The notes: a model not told the origin generated them from the letters alone. 64,000 bases of DNA from Vombatus ursinus (GCF_900497805.2 NW_020954570.1:16381830-16445829), one strand, 5' to 3'. Positions 10,350-22,324 are shown, counted from the stretch's first letter. Program-made: numbers and translations.

Positions 10350-13300
10350 TCATGAACCCATTTTGACTTTATTTTAGTATATGGTGTGGGATTTTGATTA
10401 ATGCCTAGTTTCTTCCATACTGTTTTCCAGTTTTCCCAGCAGTTTTTTTTTTCAAAATTTGGGTTCTTATCCCAGAAACTGGGGTCTTTGGGTTTATCAA
10501 ATAATATATTACTGTAGTCATTGACTACTGTGTCTTACATACATAACCTATTACACTGATCCACCACTCTATTTCTTAGCCAGTACCAAACAGTTTTGAT
10601 GATTGCTGCTTTATATTACAATTTAAGGTCTGGAAAGACTAGGCCACCTTCCCCTACATTTCTTTTCATTAGTTCCCTTGATATTCTGGACATTTTGTTC
10701 TTCCAAATAAATATTGTTATTATTTTTTCTAACTCTATAACATAATTTTTTGGTAATTTCATTTGGTAATAGAATTGTCATTTTTATTATATTAGCTTAG
10801 CATATCCATGAGCAACTAATATTTTTCCAGTTATTTAGATCTGACTTTATTTGTGTGAAGTGTTTTGTAATTGTGTTCATATAGTTCCTGGGTTTGTTTC
10901 AGGAGGTAGACTCCTAAATATTTTATCATGTCTACAGTAAGTTTAAATGGAATTTCTCTTTGTATCTCTTGCTGTTGGGCTTTGTTGGTAATATATAGAA
11001 ATGGCAATGATTTATGTGGGTTTATTTTATATCCTGCAACTTTGCTAAAGTTGTTTATTATTTCAAGTAGTATTTTTTATTTAATTCTCTGGGATTCTCT
11101 AAGTATATCATCATGTCATCTGCAAAGAGTGATAACTTTGTTTCTTCTTTGTCTACTCTAATACCTTCAATTTCTTTTTCTTCTCTTATTGCTAAAGCTA
11201 ACATTTCCAGTATGATATTAAACAACAGTGGTGATAATGGACATCCTTGTTTCACTCCCAATCTTTTTGGAAATGCTTCTAGCTTGACTGAATTACATAT
11301 AATGCTTGCTGAAGGTTTTAGGTAGATACTATTTATTATTTTAAGGAAGACACCATTTATTCCTATGTTCTCTAGTGTTTTTAATAGGAATGGGTGTTGT
11401 ATTTTGTCAAAAACTGTTTATGCATCTATTGAGATGATCATGTGGTTTCTGTTAGTTTTGGTGTTGATATGATCAATTATGCTGATAGTTTTCCTAATAT
11501 TGAACCAGCCCTGCATTCCTGATATAAAACTTACCTGGTCATAGTGTATTATTCTTGTGATAAGTTGCTGTAATCTATTTGCTAATATTTTATTTAAAAT
11601 TTTTGCATCTATATTCATTAGAGAAATTGGTCTATAATTTTCTTTCTCTGTTTTGACTCTTCCCAGTTTAGATATCAGCACCATATTTGTATCATAAAAA
11701 GAATTTGGTAAGATTCCTTCTTCACTTATCTTCCCAAATAATCTAAAGAGTATTGGAATTAATTGTTCTTCAAATGTTTGGTATTCATATGTAAATCCAT
11801 CTGGTCCTGGAGGTTTTTTTTCTAAGGAGTTCATCAATGGCTTGTTCAATTTCATTTTTTGAGATAGGGTTATTTAATTATTTTACTTCTTTTCTGCTAA
11901 TCTCAGCAATTTATATTTTTGTAAATATGTATTTATTTCACTAAGATTGTCAAATTTGTTGGCACACAGTTGGACAAAATAGTTCCTAATTATTGTTTTA
12001 ATTTCCTCTTCCTTGGTGGTAGATTGACTGTTTTCATTCTTGATACTAGTAACTTGGTTTTCTTATTTCTTTTTTTTAATTAAATTAACCAAAGGTTTAT
12101 CTATTTTATTGGTTTTTTCATAAAACCAGCTCTTAGCTATATTCATTAGTTCAATAGTTTTCTTAATTTCAATTTCATTAATTTTTCCTTTGGTTTTCAA
12201 TATTTCTAATTAGGTCTTTAATTGAGGATTTTTAATTTGTTCTTTTTCTAGTTTTTTTTTAGTTGTATGCCCAATTCCTTAATCTCCTCTTTTTCTCCTT
12301 TATTCACGTAAGCATTTAGAGATATAAAACTTCCCCTAAGAACTGCTTTCACCACGTACCATAAGTTTTGGTATGTTGTCTCATTATTGTCATTCTCTTG
12401 AATGAAGTTATTTATTGTTTCTATGATTTGTTGTTTGACCCAATCATTTTTTAGGATTAGATTATTTAGTTTCCAATTATTTTTTAGTCTATCTTTCCAT
12501 GGCCATTTATTACATACAATTTTTATTGCATCATGATATAAAAAGGCTACATTTAATATTTCTGCCTTTCTGCATTGGATTGTGAGGTTTTTATGCCCAA
12601 GTACATGGTCAGTTTTTGTGCATGTGCTATGTATTACTGAGAAAAAAAGTATATTCCTTTCTATCCCCATTCAGTTTTCTCCAGAGGTCTATCATACCTA
12701 ACTTTCCTAATGTTCTATTCACCTACTTAACTTCTTTCTTGTTTATTTTGTGGTTAGATTTATCTAGTTCAGAGAGGGGGAGGTTGGGGACTCCCACTAG
12801 TACAGTTTTGCTGTCTATTTCTTCCTGTAACTCCCTGAACTTCTCCTCTAAGAATCTGGATGTTATACTATTTGGTGCATATATGTTTAGTAATGATATT
12901 ATTTTGTTGTCTATGGTGCCTTTTATCAGGATGTAGTTTCCTGCCTTACCTCTTTTGATAAGATCTATCTTTGCTTTTGCTTTGTCTGAGATCAGGATTG
13001 CTACCCCTGCTTTTTTTACTTCAGCTAAAGCATAATATATTCTGCTCCAGCCTTTTACCTTTACCCTGTGGGTGTCACTCTTTTTCAAATGTGTTTCCTG
13101 TAAACAACTTATTGTAGGATTATGGTTTATAATCCATTCTGCTATCCACTTCTGTTTTATGGGATAGTTCATCCCATTCACATTCACAGTTATGGTTACT
13201 ATCTGTGTCTTTTTCTCCAACCTTTTACCCCCCTGTTTATGCTTTTCTTTTTCCTTTCTCCTTTTTCCTCCTCACTAATGTTTTGCTTTTGACCACAGCC

Positions 13301-13814
13301 TCCCTCAGTCCCTCCTCCCTTCTATTAGCCCCTTCCCTTTTCTTCCCCTTTACTCTTACTGCTTCTTCCCTCCCTTCTATTCTCCCTCCTTTTTCTTTCC
13401 CCTTTTCCCTCCTACCGCCTTTAAGGCAATCTAGATTTTACCTACCTGATTATGTTATTCCCTTCTTGCTCCAAATCTGATGAGAGTAAGGTTCAAACAA
13501 TGCTCATCTCCCTCCCTTCTTTCCCTCTGCTGTCTTTTCCTGTAATGTAATTTACCCTTATCTGCCTCTCCTTTCACAGTACATTTTCTTAGATCAGATT
13601 AATTCACTTACTTGGATCCATTTAACCCACTTGATTAGTTTTTTAAATCATTACATTAAAATCAATTTATGTCCACCCCCATGATATATACTTCTTTAAC
13701 ATGGTGTAATAACAATACAGTTCTCAAGAATTACAAGTGTCATCTTCCCTTGTAGGGGTGTAAACAGTTTGCCCTTATTAACAACATATTGTATCTTTCT
13801 GTTACATTTACCTT

Positions 13815-14820
13815 TTAATGTCTCTCTTGAGTCTTGTATTTGAAGATCAAATTTTCTGTTGACCTATGGTCTTTTTATCAGGAAGACATGGAGGTCCCGT
13901 ATTTCTTTGAATATCCATGTCCTCTCTGAAAGAGTATGCTCAGTTTTGTTGGGTAGTTGATCCTTGATTGCAATTCAAGCTCTTTTGCCTTATGGAATAT
14001 CATATTCCATGCCCTATGGTCTTTTAATATAGAAGCTGCAAGTTCTTATGTAATCCTGACTGTGTTTCCATGATATTTAAATTGTTTCTTTCTGGCTGCT
14101 TACAGGATTTTCTCTTTGACCTGGTAATTTTGAAATTTGGCTACTATATTCCTTGGCATTTTCAATTTGGGATCTCTTTCAGGAGGTGATTGGTGGATTC
14201 TTTCTATGGTTATTTTACCCTCTGGTTCTAGGACCTCAGGGCAGTTTTCCTTTATGATTTCGTGAAAGATACTGTGCAGGATTTTTTTTTTCATTGTGAT
14301 TTTCAGGTAGACTAATAATTTTTAAACTGCTTCTCCTGCATCAATTGTTGTTTTACCAATGAAGTATTTCATGTTTTCATCTATTTTTTCATTCTTTTGT
14401 TTCTGTTTGACTGATTCTGGCTCTCTCATAGAGTCATTAACTTCTATTTGCCCGATTCTAATTTTTAACAAATTGTTTTCTTCTATTAGATTTTATTTCC
14501 CATTTGGCCAATTGTATTTTTTAGGGATTTGTTTTCTTCAGTGTGCTTTTTTTTTCCAGTTGACCAATTGTATTTTTTAGGGACTTGTTTTCTTCAGTGT
14601 ACTTTTTTCCAATTGGACAATTGTATTTTTTAAGGATTCTTCTACCTCTCTCATTTGACTGTTAAAATCCTTCTTGAGCTCTTCTATAAAGGCTTTTTGG
14701 ACTTCAGACCAGCTCATATTCCCTTTTGAGGTTCCAGATGTGGATTTGTTGACAATTTTGTCATCTTCACAATATCTGCCTTGATCTTCACTCTTCTCAA
14801 AATATGAATCTATGGTATGT
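13815..14820 (-). pseudogene. L1 ORF1, broken
   Basis: The minus-strand piece at 14294-14100 encodes the RRM part: 'IFHEIIKENCPEVLEPEGK' and 'IERIHQSPPERDP', matching the ORF1 at 5913-7044. The upstream coiled-coil portion is seen as 'EELKKDFNSQMREVEES' around 14670, and the degraded C-terminal domain extends to about 13815. The ends are estimates from similarity because the frame is not continuous. Confidence 0.8.
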
Positions 14821-14824
14821 TTGT

Positions 14825-15579
14825 TTTTGCTCGTGGTGTTTGGTTTTTTCCCTGGCCTTTAAAGAGATTGAGCTCTCCTGCTGGGGAGCAGAGGACTCTG
14901 ACCCAAGCTTCTTGTGTTGGGAGCCTAGGTCTTGGTCACTAGCTTTGTGTGCTGGGGCCTCTGATGTTGGCATTTGGAGGCTGTAGGGTTCTGGCAGCTT
15001 ACTTGGTGTTGGGCTGGAATCAGCAAGGCTGGAACTCTAGGGCAACTCTAGGTTGCCTGCTTTTCCTTTCCTTTTGCTTTCTTCAGCTCCTTTTAGATGG
15101 ATGTTGCAGGGTATTTATCTGCCTGGAGTCCTTTGTATTGCTGCTTCCCTTATTTTTGCTGAGGCACTGGGATAGCTGGTTGCTGTAGAATGCTGAGGCA
15201 CCAGGTGGTTTTCTGAGCTGGTTTCCACCAGTTTCCCCACCCTCACTGAGGCACTTGGAAGTCCAGGTATTGGTGTTTGCCTGCTCTACCACCTACATTT
15301 CAGGATCTCCTCCTGGTGTTGTGAAGTGGGGCTTTCCACTAGCTGGCTGGGACATCTCCCATTCCATACTGCTCCCCTTCCCCCAGGGCAAGAGGGGCCT
15401 TTCCTATTAATTCCTCAAGCTCTCTGGGCTACTGCATTGCTGCTTCCCATCTTTCTTCTGGTTGACTGTTCCAGGGTTTTTCCTGGGGCGATATTTTCTA
15501 GGCTTTCAGAGGTTAATAGAGGAGAGTGAAAGCGACTGCCTTTTTACTCTGCCATCTTGGCTCCCAGAAGCAGAAGTCC
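14825..15579 (-). other. L1 5' UTR
   Basis: About 750 bp, richer in G and C than the surroundings, with no lasting frame. By analogy with other mammalian L1s this holds the internal promoter. Similar sequence forms the 5' end of the copies ending near 3480 and 41575. Confidence 0.7.
15551..15559 (-). promoter_or_regulatory. YY1-type site at the L1 5' end
   Basis: Minus strand 'caagatggc', about 20 bases from the first base of the element. In human L1 an identical core near the same place binds YY1 and sets the transcription start. Function here is inferred only from position and sequence. Confidence 0.5.
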
Positions 15580-15594
15580 GCAACTTGGCTTCTG
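15580..15594. repeat. Target-site duplication, right copy, of the full-length L1
   Basis: Identical to 8882-8896. Confidence 0.95.
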
Positions 15595-15660
15595 CAACCT
15601 CATTCCCACTCTACTGATGTAGAATTTTATCTAACCTCAAATTTTTTTGTCTTCCCGCTC
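15595..15660 (+). mobile_element. L2 LINE fragment, continuation after the L1 insertion
   Basis: 'caacctcattcccactctac' continues the L2 segment cut at 8896. Confidence 0.55.
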
Positions 15661-15734
15661 ATCTGTTCTTCCTTTTGGAGTTTTGCTCCTACCAGGACAT
15701 TCATTTCATTGCTTTCTTCTGGTTCGCTTCCTAC

Positions 15735-15870
15735 TTGCCTTACAAATCAAATTCATCAAGTATTTATTAAGTACTTGATATGTAAAAGACGCTCATGACA
15801 AAAAGGTAAAAATGAACCGGTTCCTGTTCATAAGGAGCTTACATTCTATTGAAATAGCATAATAGCTTCC
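15735..15870 (-). mobile_element. L2 LINE 3' fragment
   Basis: 'aagtatttattaagtacttg' followed by 'aaggagcttacattctattg' is the complement of an L2 3' end. Short and old. Confidence 0.65.
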
Positions 15871-15994
15871 CTAGATCTCATTTGCTCTTTTATTTGAATT
15901 CTTAGTGCTTAGCTTATGTCTTAAACATAGTAGGTTTATTAAGTTAAATGGATTAATTAAATTCCTTTAAACTCTTAAGTATCTCCCCAAAGCT

Positions 15995-16345
15995 CTACCT
16001 TCACTAGGTCCACTTCTCTATATTCTCTCCCTTCAAAATCTCATCCATTTCCATGGCTTTAAGTATTACTTTTTTTAGAGACAAATTCCAAATTTATATA
16101 GCCAGTCTCAGTCTCAACTCTCAGAGCAGAATCTTCCCCTCTGCCTCTTGGATATCTTTAAATTGATAGGCTGATGGTGCCTCAAATTCAGTGTGTGTTT
16201 AATTTAAGTCACCATCTCCTTCTCTTCTCTCCTTTTCCATTTGTCGTGTTGTCATCATTATTTCTCCTATTTGCCCAGATATGTATCATTACTCTGCTCT
16301 TTCCTTTGGCTTCTACCTTCAATCAGTTGCTAAGACACAAAGATG
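15995..16345 (+). mobile_element. L2 LINE fragment, segment after the RT core
   Basis: 'aaatttatatagccagtctc', 'cttggatatctttaaattga', 'cctcaaattcagtgtg' and 'caatcagttgctaagaca' occur in the order of the L2 ORF downstream of its YADD motif. Probably the same L2 copy that was split by the L1. Confidence 0.6.
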
Positions 16346-16849
16346 TCTGGATAATTGAAGTCTCATTCCTCTATGCTAAGCAGCGCCTTTTTCCAAAATG
16401 CCTCACTTATTTCTTTTGTGTGTGTATGTGTGTGTGTGTGTGTCCCCAGGATGCTGGTAATATATTCCAAATAATATATTATTTCTCTTTTATAAGTCCC
16501 CATTGATTTTCCAGTAAACCCAGATAGATAATATTGTGTGTGGAAAAGGTTACTAGAAAAGGCTCCTATGAGATCACTTATCACTTATTACCTCCAGGAG
16601 GTCTTCCTCTGACCATGAACATATCACCTTCATGAAGAGAAGTACTGTACCTCCTGCTATGTAAGTCCTGTGAGATAAGGCTATGACAGGGCAGTGGAGC
16701 AACTTCCACCTCCTGCCAAACAGATCTTTTGCTATGTGGATAGCCTCTAGTAAGAAGACAAGCAATTTTCCCTTTGACCTCAGACTTTTCCTTTCCTGCT
16801 GCACCTGTCATAGGAGAACAAGAATTTCATATTAACATGCAAGTTCTAT
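16346..16849. other. No recognisable gene or repeat besides the TG tract
   Basis: I recognise nothing here. Two short overlapping minus-strand frames at 16574-16811 show no family signature. Confidence 0.45.
16417..16442. repeat. (TG)n microsatellite
   Basis: About 12 TG units with one interruption. Confidence 0.85.
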
Positions 16850-18095
16850 TTCTACCTCCAAATGTTCCTCTCCTGTCTAATCTCCAGTCATATTAGGGAA
16901 GAGGAATGCCTCCATTTTCTCTCTTCTCAGTCACTTGTTAATGCCCTACAATCTGGCTTCTGACCTTATCATTCCAATAACACTGCTATCTCCAAATTTA
17001 CCAGAGATCTCTTAATTGCCAAATCAATTGATTTCTCCCTCAATTTTTATTCTCCTCAATCTCTTTGAAGCCTTTGACACTGTTGATTACTTCCCCCGTC
17101 CCACTTATACTCTCTTCTATCTAGTTTTCTGGCACAACACTTTCTCCTGGTTCTCCACCTATCCATCTGCCTGCTCCTTCTCAGTCTCCTTTGCTGCGTC
17201 CTCATCCAGATCAAATCCTCTAATCATAGTTGTCCCACCTAGATCTATCCTGGGTCCTCCTCTCTTTTCCCTCTGTACCACTTCACTTGGTGATCTTATC
17301 ATCTCCCTTAGATTCAGTTACAGTCTCTATGTTGATGATTCTTAAATCAATCTCTCTTTCTGCAACACTTATTTCCTCGCACCTCAATTGTTGCTATGAC
17401 CTGCTTCTGGGTCTGCCTGCTTCAGGTTTCTCCCCTCTTCAATTTTTCCTTTATTCAGCCACCAAAAGTTTCCCTAAAGCATAGATCTGATCATGTCATC
17501 CCCTCCCCACCTCCCCTCAAAAAAAAAAAAAAAACAACTCGATAAACTCCAGTGTCTCCCTATCATCTCCAGGATCAAATACAAAATTATCTATTTGTTC
17601 TTCAAAACTCTCAATAACCTTGGTCAGTCAACACTCTTTTCCAATCTTCTAATACCCCATTCCAACCATAAACTCTTTGAAACAGTGACACTTTTCTCCT
17701 TTCTGGTCTTTGAACATTATATATCACTTCTCAGATCTAGGCATTTTCTCTGGCTGTCCCCAAGACTAAAATGTGCTCCCTCCTCATCTCTATCTATTGA
17801 CTTTCATGGCTTCCTTTGAAGTGCCAACAAAACCCCATCTTCTACAGGAAAACTTTCTCAACCCCTTTTATTTTAGTATATTCCCTCTTATTTCTTTCCT
17901 ATTTGCCCTTTATATAGATTATCTGTACACATTTGTTTATTTATTACCTCCCCCATTATCATGGGAACTCCTTGAGAGTGGGAACTGTCTTTTGCCTCTT
18001 TTGTATCCAGAGTGTTTCTTTTTTTCCCCCTCTTTTTTGCATCCTGAGTGCCTGGCTCATAGAAACAGTCTAATAAATGTTTATTGACTGACCAA
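16850..18095 (+). mobile_element. L2 LINE fragment with RT core and 3' end
   Basis: The frame at 17016-17345 is a decayed L2 reverse transcriptase: 'AFDTVDYFPRPTYTLFYL', 'SWFSTY', 'PPRSILGPPLFSLCTTSLG' and 'LYVDDS' in place of YADDT. Downstream come the thumb-region block ('gatctgatcatgtcatcccc' at about 17485) and the 3' end ('ctaataaatgtttattgact'). A segment after the RT core is missing relative to other L2 copies. A pure A run of about 16 lies near 17519. Fossil, non-coding. Confidence 0.8.
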
Positions 18096-18229
18096 ATAAT
18101 TTATGTGAAAATGAAATACTAGTCTTGGCCTCAAACAAGTTTGCCCTTCCTTAGTCAGAAAGCTCTGAATTTCTCTAGGTATTATTGTTAATTACAATAT
18201 TAATATTAACTAAATTTAGCATTCTGTAA

Positions 18230-18370
18230 GTGTTTGTAATTTTCTTTACACATTTTTTTTATTTGAGTCTCAGCAACCTTTAGGTAGAAGCTATTATTAT
18301 CCTTATTTTACAGATGAGGAAACTGAGGCTAATAGGTTAAGGGACTTCCTTACAATCATGCGATTATAAT
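18230..18370 (-). mobile_element. MIR-type CORE-SINE
   Basis: 'ttattttacagatgaggaaa' followed by 'ctgaggctaataggttaagg' is the complement of the classic MIR CORE and 3' region. Confidence 0.85.
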
Positions 18371-18394
18371 TGTTTGAGGATGGGGAATGATTTT

Positions 18395-18725
18395 ATTGCA
18401 TATAAGAGTCATCATGTCTTTAAAATGAAGTATTGCTGTGCTGATGGAGATGTGAATTGGTTTACCTATTCTAGAAAATAGTTTGAAACATTCATGAATG
18501 TCATTAAACTGTTAATACTCTTTGACAAACCCATTCCACTCTTGGTGAGAGTCAATTAAAAAAAAAGAGAAAGACCTTATATATTATAAATGGCAATATT
18601 TTTATTGTAGCAAAAAATTAAAACAAGCCAAATTTTTGTTTTGCCAAATGCAGTGTCCATCAAGGAGTGGAATCATTGGACAAATTGTGGTTTGTGAAAG
18701 TAATGGGATATCAGAACAGTGAAAG
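18395..18725 (+). mobile_element. Old L1, ORF2 C-terminal region (left part, split by a SINE)
   Basis: 'ctgatggagatgtgaattgg' through 'gaatcattggacaaattgtg' matches the L1 ORF2 C-terminal region in sense orientation. The similarity resumes at about 18970 after the SINE. Confidence 0.7.
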
Positions 18726-18726
18726 G

Positions 18727-18965
18727 AAACATGGGATAGAAAACCAGCTTTAGTGCCAGACAGACCTGGGTTCAAGTACTGGTTTTTATATATATGATTA
18801 TATGACTCTGGGCCAGTCACTTTATCCCTCAGTACCCTAGACAACTTTCTACAATTAAGATGCAACCCACATTGGCAGAAGGAATTTCCTCACTTGAAAG
18901 TTCTCTGTACTAATACCATACAAGTCCAGTACCTATCATGTAAAAAATAAAACAGAGGGAAAAAA
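18727..18965 (+). mobile_element. Marsupial CORE-SINE (MAR1-like) nested in old L1
   Basis: Order: 'cagacctgggttcaagtact' (B-box-like), 'gactctgggccagtcacttt' (CORE), then 'cattggcagaaggaatttcc', a cytosine-rich segment and an A-rich tail. The long post-CORE arm separates it from the shorter tRNA-SINE type at 10206 and 19480. Confidence 0.75.
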
Positions 18966-19265
18966 AAACAATGAAAATATAGAATTCAGATAAATGTGGG
19001 AAGACTTACATGAACTGATACCATAAAGGGAGAAGAATCAAGAAGGCAATCTACACAATTATTATAAGAAAGGAAATGAACAACAAAAATGCTACTATAC
19101 TCAGATTAATCGCAGTGATCAATTTTGGTCACAGAAAGTAGAAAAGGAAACACACCTCTCTCTTCTCTGTAGAGAAGATGAAGTATATTATGTGTAACAA
19201 CCAATGTCAAGGCATTGGCTAACCATGAGTGTCTTGAGATTTGTAATTCTTAAATTACTTTAGGA
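18966..19265 (+). mobile_element. Old L1, end of ORF2 and 3' UTR (right part)
   Basis: 'gtgggaagacttacatgaac' corresponds to the ORF2 sequence encoding the WKDLYEL segment. 'cacctctctcttctctgtag' then matches the 3' UTR type seen again near 43050. Confidence 0.65.
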
Positions 19266-19479
19266 AAAGAAAAAAAAAGCTAATTCAAGATCAGCCTTTG
19301 GACAGGAGGGCAGATATTTTTGTTAATGCCTATGGCTGGAGTTTTGGAATTTTCATTGAGAAAGGGGCTAGGAGAAGGGAAAGGTGACAGTCATTTTCCC
19401 CCATGACAGCAATGCCACCATGACAGCAGCCGGTATCTACCTTATCTGTGGTCATATTATTTTTTTTGTTTAATTTTTA

Positions 19480-19627
19480 AATTTTTTTTTTAGGCAATTG
19501 GGGTTAAGTGACTTGCCTAGTGTCACACAGCTAGTAAGTGTTAAGTATTTGGTCTGAGGCTGGATTTGAACTCAGTTCCTCCTGACTTCAGGGCTGGTGC
19601 TCTATCCACTGCACCACCTAGCTGCCC
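19480..19627 (-). mobile_element. tRNA-derived marsupial CORE-SINE
   Basis: The complement starts 'gggggcagctaggtggtg' and runs through 'gaactcagttcctcctgact' (plus strand) to an A-rich tail (T-rich at about 19455-19480). Same subfamily as 10206-10349 and 35859-35995. Confidence 0.9.
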
Positions 19628-20187
19628 CCAGCCTTAATCTTTAGACAATGAGAAATGGCTTGTATAAAGACAAAGTAGGATCTGAGTGATTGCATGTTTT
19701 AATCATAGGTAGTAATAAGTCAGCTAAGAAGAACAAGGCAGGTAGCCTCTACCCTACCCCAGCCTTACTTCCACTTAATTATGTTTTTCATAATTCTGTT
19801 AAAGAATACATTTGAGAGATTTAATATTATTTTTCATAAATATCCAAGGTTGCCCCTCTCTTTATGTTGCCAGATGTCCCTTAGTTAAAGGCATCAGGGA
19901 GTGAGAGAGAAGGGAGGGTCTGGACAGCAAGGGGCTGGAAGTTCAAACCCTATTCCATCATTAAAGAATTCTGCTCCCTACCTGGAAGCACAAATATCAG
20001 CCATTTCATAAATTCTCCTGTAAGTGTGTGGTACTTAGTATATAATAATTTTGATACTTGAGTCTTTTTCTCCTTTGTTGTAAGAGATGTTTCAGTTCAG
20101 GTACAAAGGCAGAAATAAAACTTAATTGGAAAATGGTTTTAAAAGATAAGTAATATACAATATGCTTATTTCTCTTGGAAATTCCCT
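19628..20187. other. No recognisable gene or repeat
   Basis: Nothing recognised; the frames are short and without family resemblance. Confidence 0.45.
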
Positions 20188-20255
20188 CTGCAACCAATCA
20201 ATAAAGAAAGTGTCTACTTTATGCCAAGTATTGTGCTCAGCTGTGGAGGACACTA
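20188..20255 (-). mobile_element. L2 LINE 3' end, short
   Basis: 'caatcaataaagaaagtgtc' and 'ccaagtattgtgctcagctg' match the complement of the L2 3' end. Confidence 0.5.
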
Positions 20256-20678
20256 TGCTTGCACATATATAAACCACACGTAAGTCTATCACTACTGTGA
20301 CATACCTCAGGTGCCATTTATTTCACCTCAGTCTCATTTTCCCAATTTTTCTTCTTTCTCAATTAAAGTTTTTTCTAATTAATGCTTTTGAATGTTTGAG
20401 GTCCTATTAAGATAATTACTTACCCATTCCTTAGTTATTTTGTCAGTGTTAAGGTCACTCTCAAAACACTTAAATCCTTTGTTCCACTAATAGGTAAGCA
20501 TCATCTGCACTAATAATCTGGTATTCCCAATTATGCTTCTAACCACTTCTATATCAGTCATTGAATTAAAGAGTCCTCAGCTCATTTAATCTACCATGGC
20601 ACTTAGAATGTATTCCAGGACTTAGTATTGGATGATAAACTACCTTATATTAATCACTATTTATTTTACATGTGTCAT

Positions 20679-20686
<8 letters not shown>

Positions 20687-20718
<32 letters not shown>
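20687..20718. repeat. (AC)n microsatellite
   Basis: About 16 AC units. Confidence 0.95.
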
Positions 20719-20719
<1 letters not shown>

Positions 20720-20825
20720 AGCTTGATGGTAAACTCTTCAAGGGCAGGGACTATTACAATGCTTAGGATAATATTCAGAAGTAAGTAATCACTACAACAA
20801 AATGTGTTGATTAATGCACTTCAGA
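20719..20825 (+). mobile_element. L2 LINE 3' end
   Basis: 'cttgatggtaaactcttcaa' and 'gggcagggactattacaatg' match the typical L2 3' end. Confidence 0.6.
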
Positions 20826-22320
20826 GTTAAAAAGAAAGTCTTTCAGTCCGGTTTCATTACCCAGCTATGACATACTTATGCAGGAGAGAGGATTCCCTTA
20901 GAGAGATGCCAGTAATTTGTCTCATAATCTACAGTAACTAATTCATAATTTCACCAACAATGTATTAGTAAGATACTTCACTTCTAACATTTCATTTTTA
21001 TACTCTTTTTCAGAGAAAGGAAGGGGAATCAAATCAGTGACTTGCCTCAAACCTATGCCTAGTGTTATGGATTTAATCTGACTGCTTCATAAAAAAAATA
21101 ACTTCACTCTGACCATAGTTTAGGATACAGAAGGGAAGACAATTTTCTTTGGCATTGATTAGTAAATTAACTCCTAAATTCTAAAGGCTATTTATGCATT
21201 TGGAAGCTCAATTCACTTCACGTGACTGAACAGTTTGCTCCCAGAAAACAGTTCACTGATCCCCATTATAATAAGTGTTACTGTAATCATTTCCTACTGT
21301 GATATGAATTTAATATGATAGAAATTGGTCATGAGGTATATTTCAGGCAATGAACAATGGTGAATTTTTGTATTTTACTGAAACCAGTCATTCACAACAA
21401 AGATAAAGGTGAACTGATGTTGTGTTTGGAAAATGATAAGACATGTTAAAGGACTATGAACAGTTTTCATTTTGGAAATAGGTGAGGAACAATGAAGACC
21501 TCTAAGTGAAATTGAGAACCAAGTTTTGAGGAAATCAGCATGCAGCTTTAAAAATTGTTTTTATTACTATGTAAATCATTATATGTTTATACCATTATAA
21601 TACATTTTTTCACTTCTTTCCAAGCAGAATTCATTGCCTTTTGTCTATCTTCAGTCATTGTGCCAAACATTATTTTCTATACATGTTACTCAGGGAAAAA
21701 TAATCATTTCTAAAAGAGAGCTTGTGGGCTTTTAAATTAATTTTCTTCATTCCCTAATTGGCCTAGATCATTCATTGTTATTGTTCATTTTTTCCACATG
21801 TAAAATATGTTTCATTGTTCTTTCAAAGAGTTCAGAGCTTGTTTGGAATCAGTCTGACACCTTTCTCATGTCAAACTGGCTTCAGCTAGCAGTACTTCAG
21901 TAATTCAAAAGAAAAAAAATATATTTTTTTATTTCACACAAAAATCCAGTTCTGAAAAGAGTTAACATTAGCCCTCAAAACAAAGAGGGTTAATATTGAT
22001 TATAGCCTCATATATCCTTCTTGTTAGATAAAAACAGGAATGTTCTTCTAACACGTAGGCACTGGTTTTGCTGGACACTACACTTCATTCGTTCATTTGT
22101 TCATTCATTTCTAATGTGCAGTGGGGTGGGGGAATGTTATTAGTCTAGTGAAGTGGTGAACAGATAGAAATAATGAATTACTGGAGACACTTTCATAAAG
22201 CAGATCGACAGAAAGTAAAATTCTACAGTACATATTTTGTAGACAGGTTGCATATTTATTATTGCCTTTACATTATAGACATCAAGTGAAACCATAGACT
22301 GTGGAGGCCAAGGTGATAAG
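20826..22320. other. No recognisable gene or repeat
   Basis: About 1.5 kb without a frame, known repeat or simple repeat that I can identify. It could be host unique sequence. Confidence 0.45.
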
Positions 22321-22324
22321 AACC

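Larger units (their letters stand above)
9260..13220 (-). pseudogene. L1 ORF2 (endonuclease / reverse transcriptase), broken
   Basis: Three regions survive in separate frames. The N-terminal APE-like endonuclease (13220-12248) opens 'MEKKTQIVTITVNVNGMN' and keeps 'QETHL', but the usual VGDFN reads 'VGVPN' and the SDH-type site near 12500 reads 'LYHDAIKI', so catalytic residues are gone. The reverse transcriptase (about 11855-11058) keeps '[19 protein letters not shown]', '[15 protein letters not shown]' and the catalytic 'LFADDM'. The C-terminus (9799-9260) keeps the L1 cysteine motif C-x3-C-x7-H-x4-C ('CWRRC' to 'HFWWSC') and 'MEYYCAIRNDEQ'. ORF2p nicks target DNA and copies L1 RNA. Frame changes, stops and the SINE make this copy non-functional. 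Confidence 0.92.
8897..15579 (-). mobile_element. Full-length L1 LINE retrotransposon (6.7 kb), inactive
   Basis: Read on the minus strand: 5' UTR (15579 to about 14825), ORF1 (about 14820-13815), spacer, ORF2 (13220-9260), 3' UTR (9259 to about 8918) and an A-rich tail (T-rich at 8897-8917). A perfect 15-bp target-site duplication flanks it, the 5' end begins 'ggacttctg' shortly followed by a YY1-type motif, and all parts are collinear, so it inserted complete. A tRNA-SINE lies within ORF2. Both reading frames are broken into pieces, so it cannot move itself. It inserted into an older L2 copy. Confidence 0.93.

Noticed and set aside
11058-11855. Possible retroviral polymerase because of a DD motif
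   Set aside because: The motif is FADD within '[15 protein letters not shown]', which is L1-type reverse transcriptase, collinear with an L1 endonuclease and ORF1; there are no LTRs, gag or envelope.
14804-15529. Plus-strand frames, cysteine- and tryptophan-rich, that could look like secreted proteins
   Set aside because: Antisense of the L1 5' UTR in a full-length element on the other strand.
17016-17345. 109-codon plus-strand frame as a possible host gene
   Set aside because: Matches L2 reverse transcriptase motifs ('ILGPPLFSL', 'YVDDS') and sits inside a longer L2 alignment.
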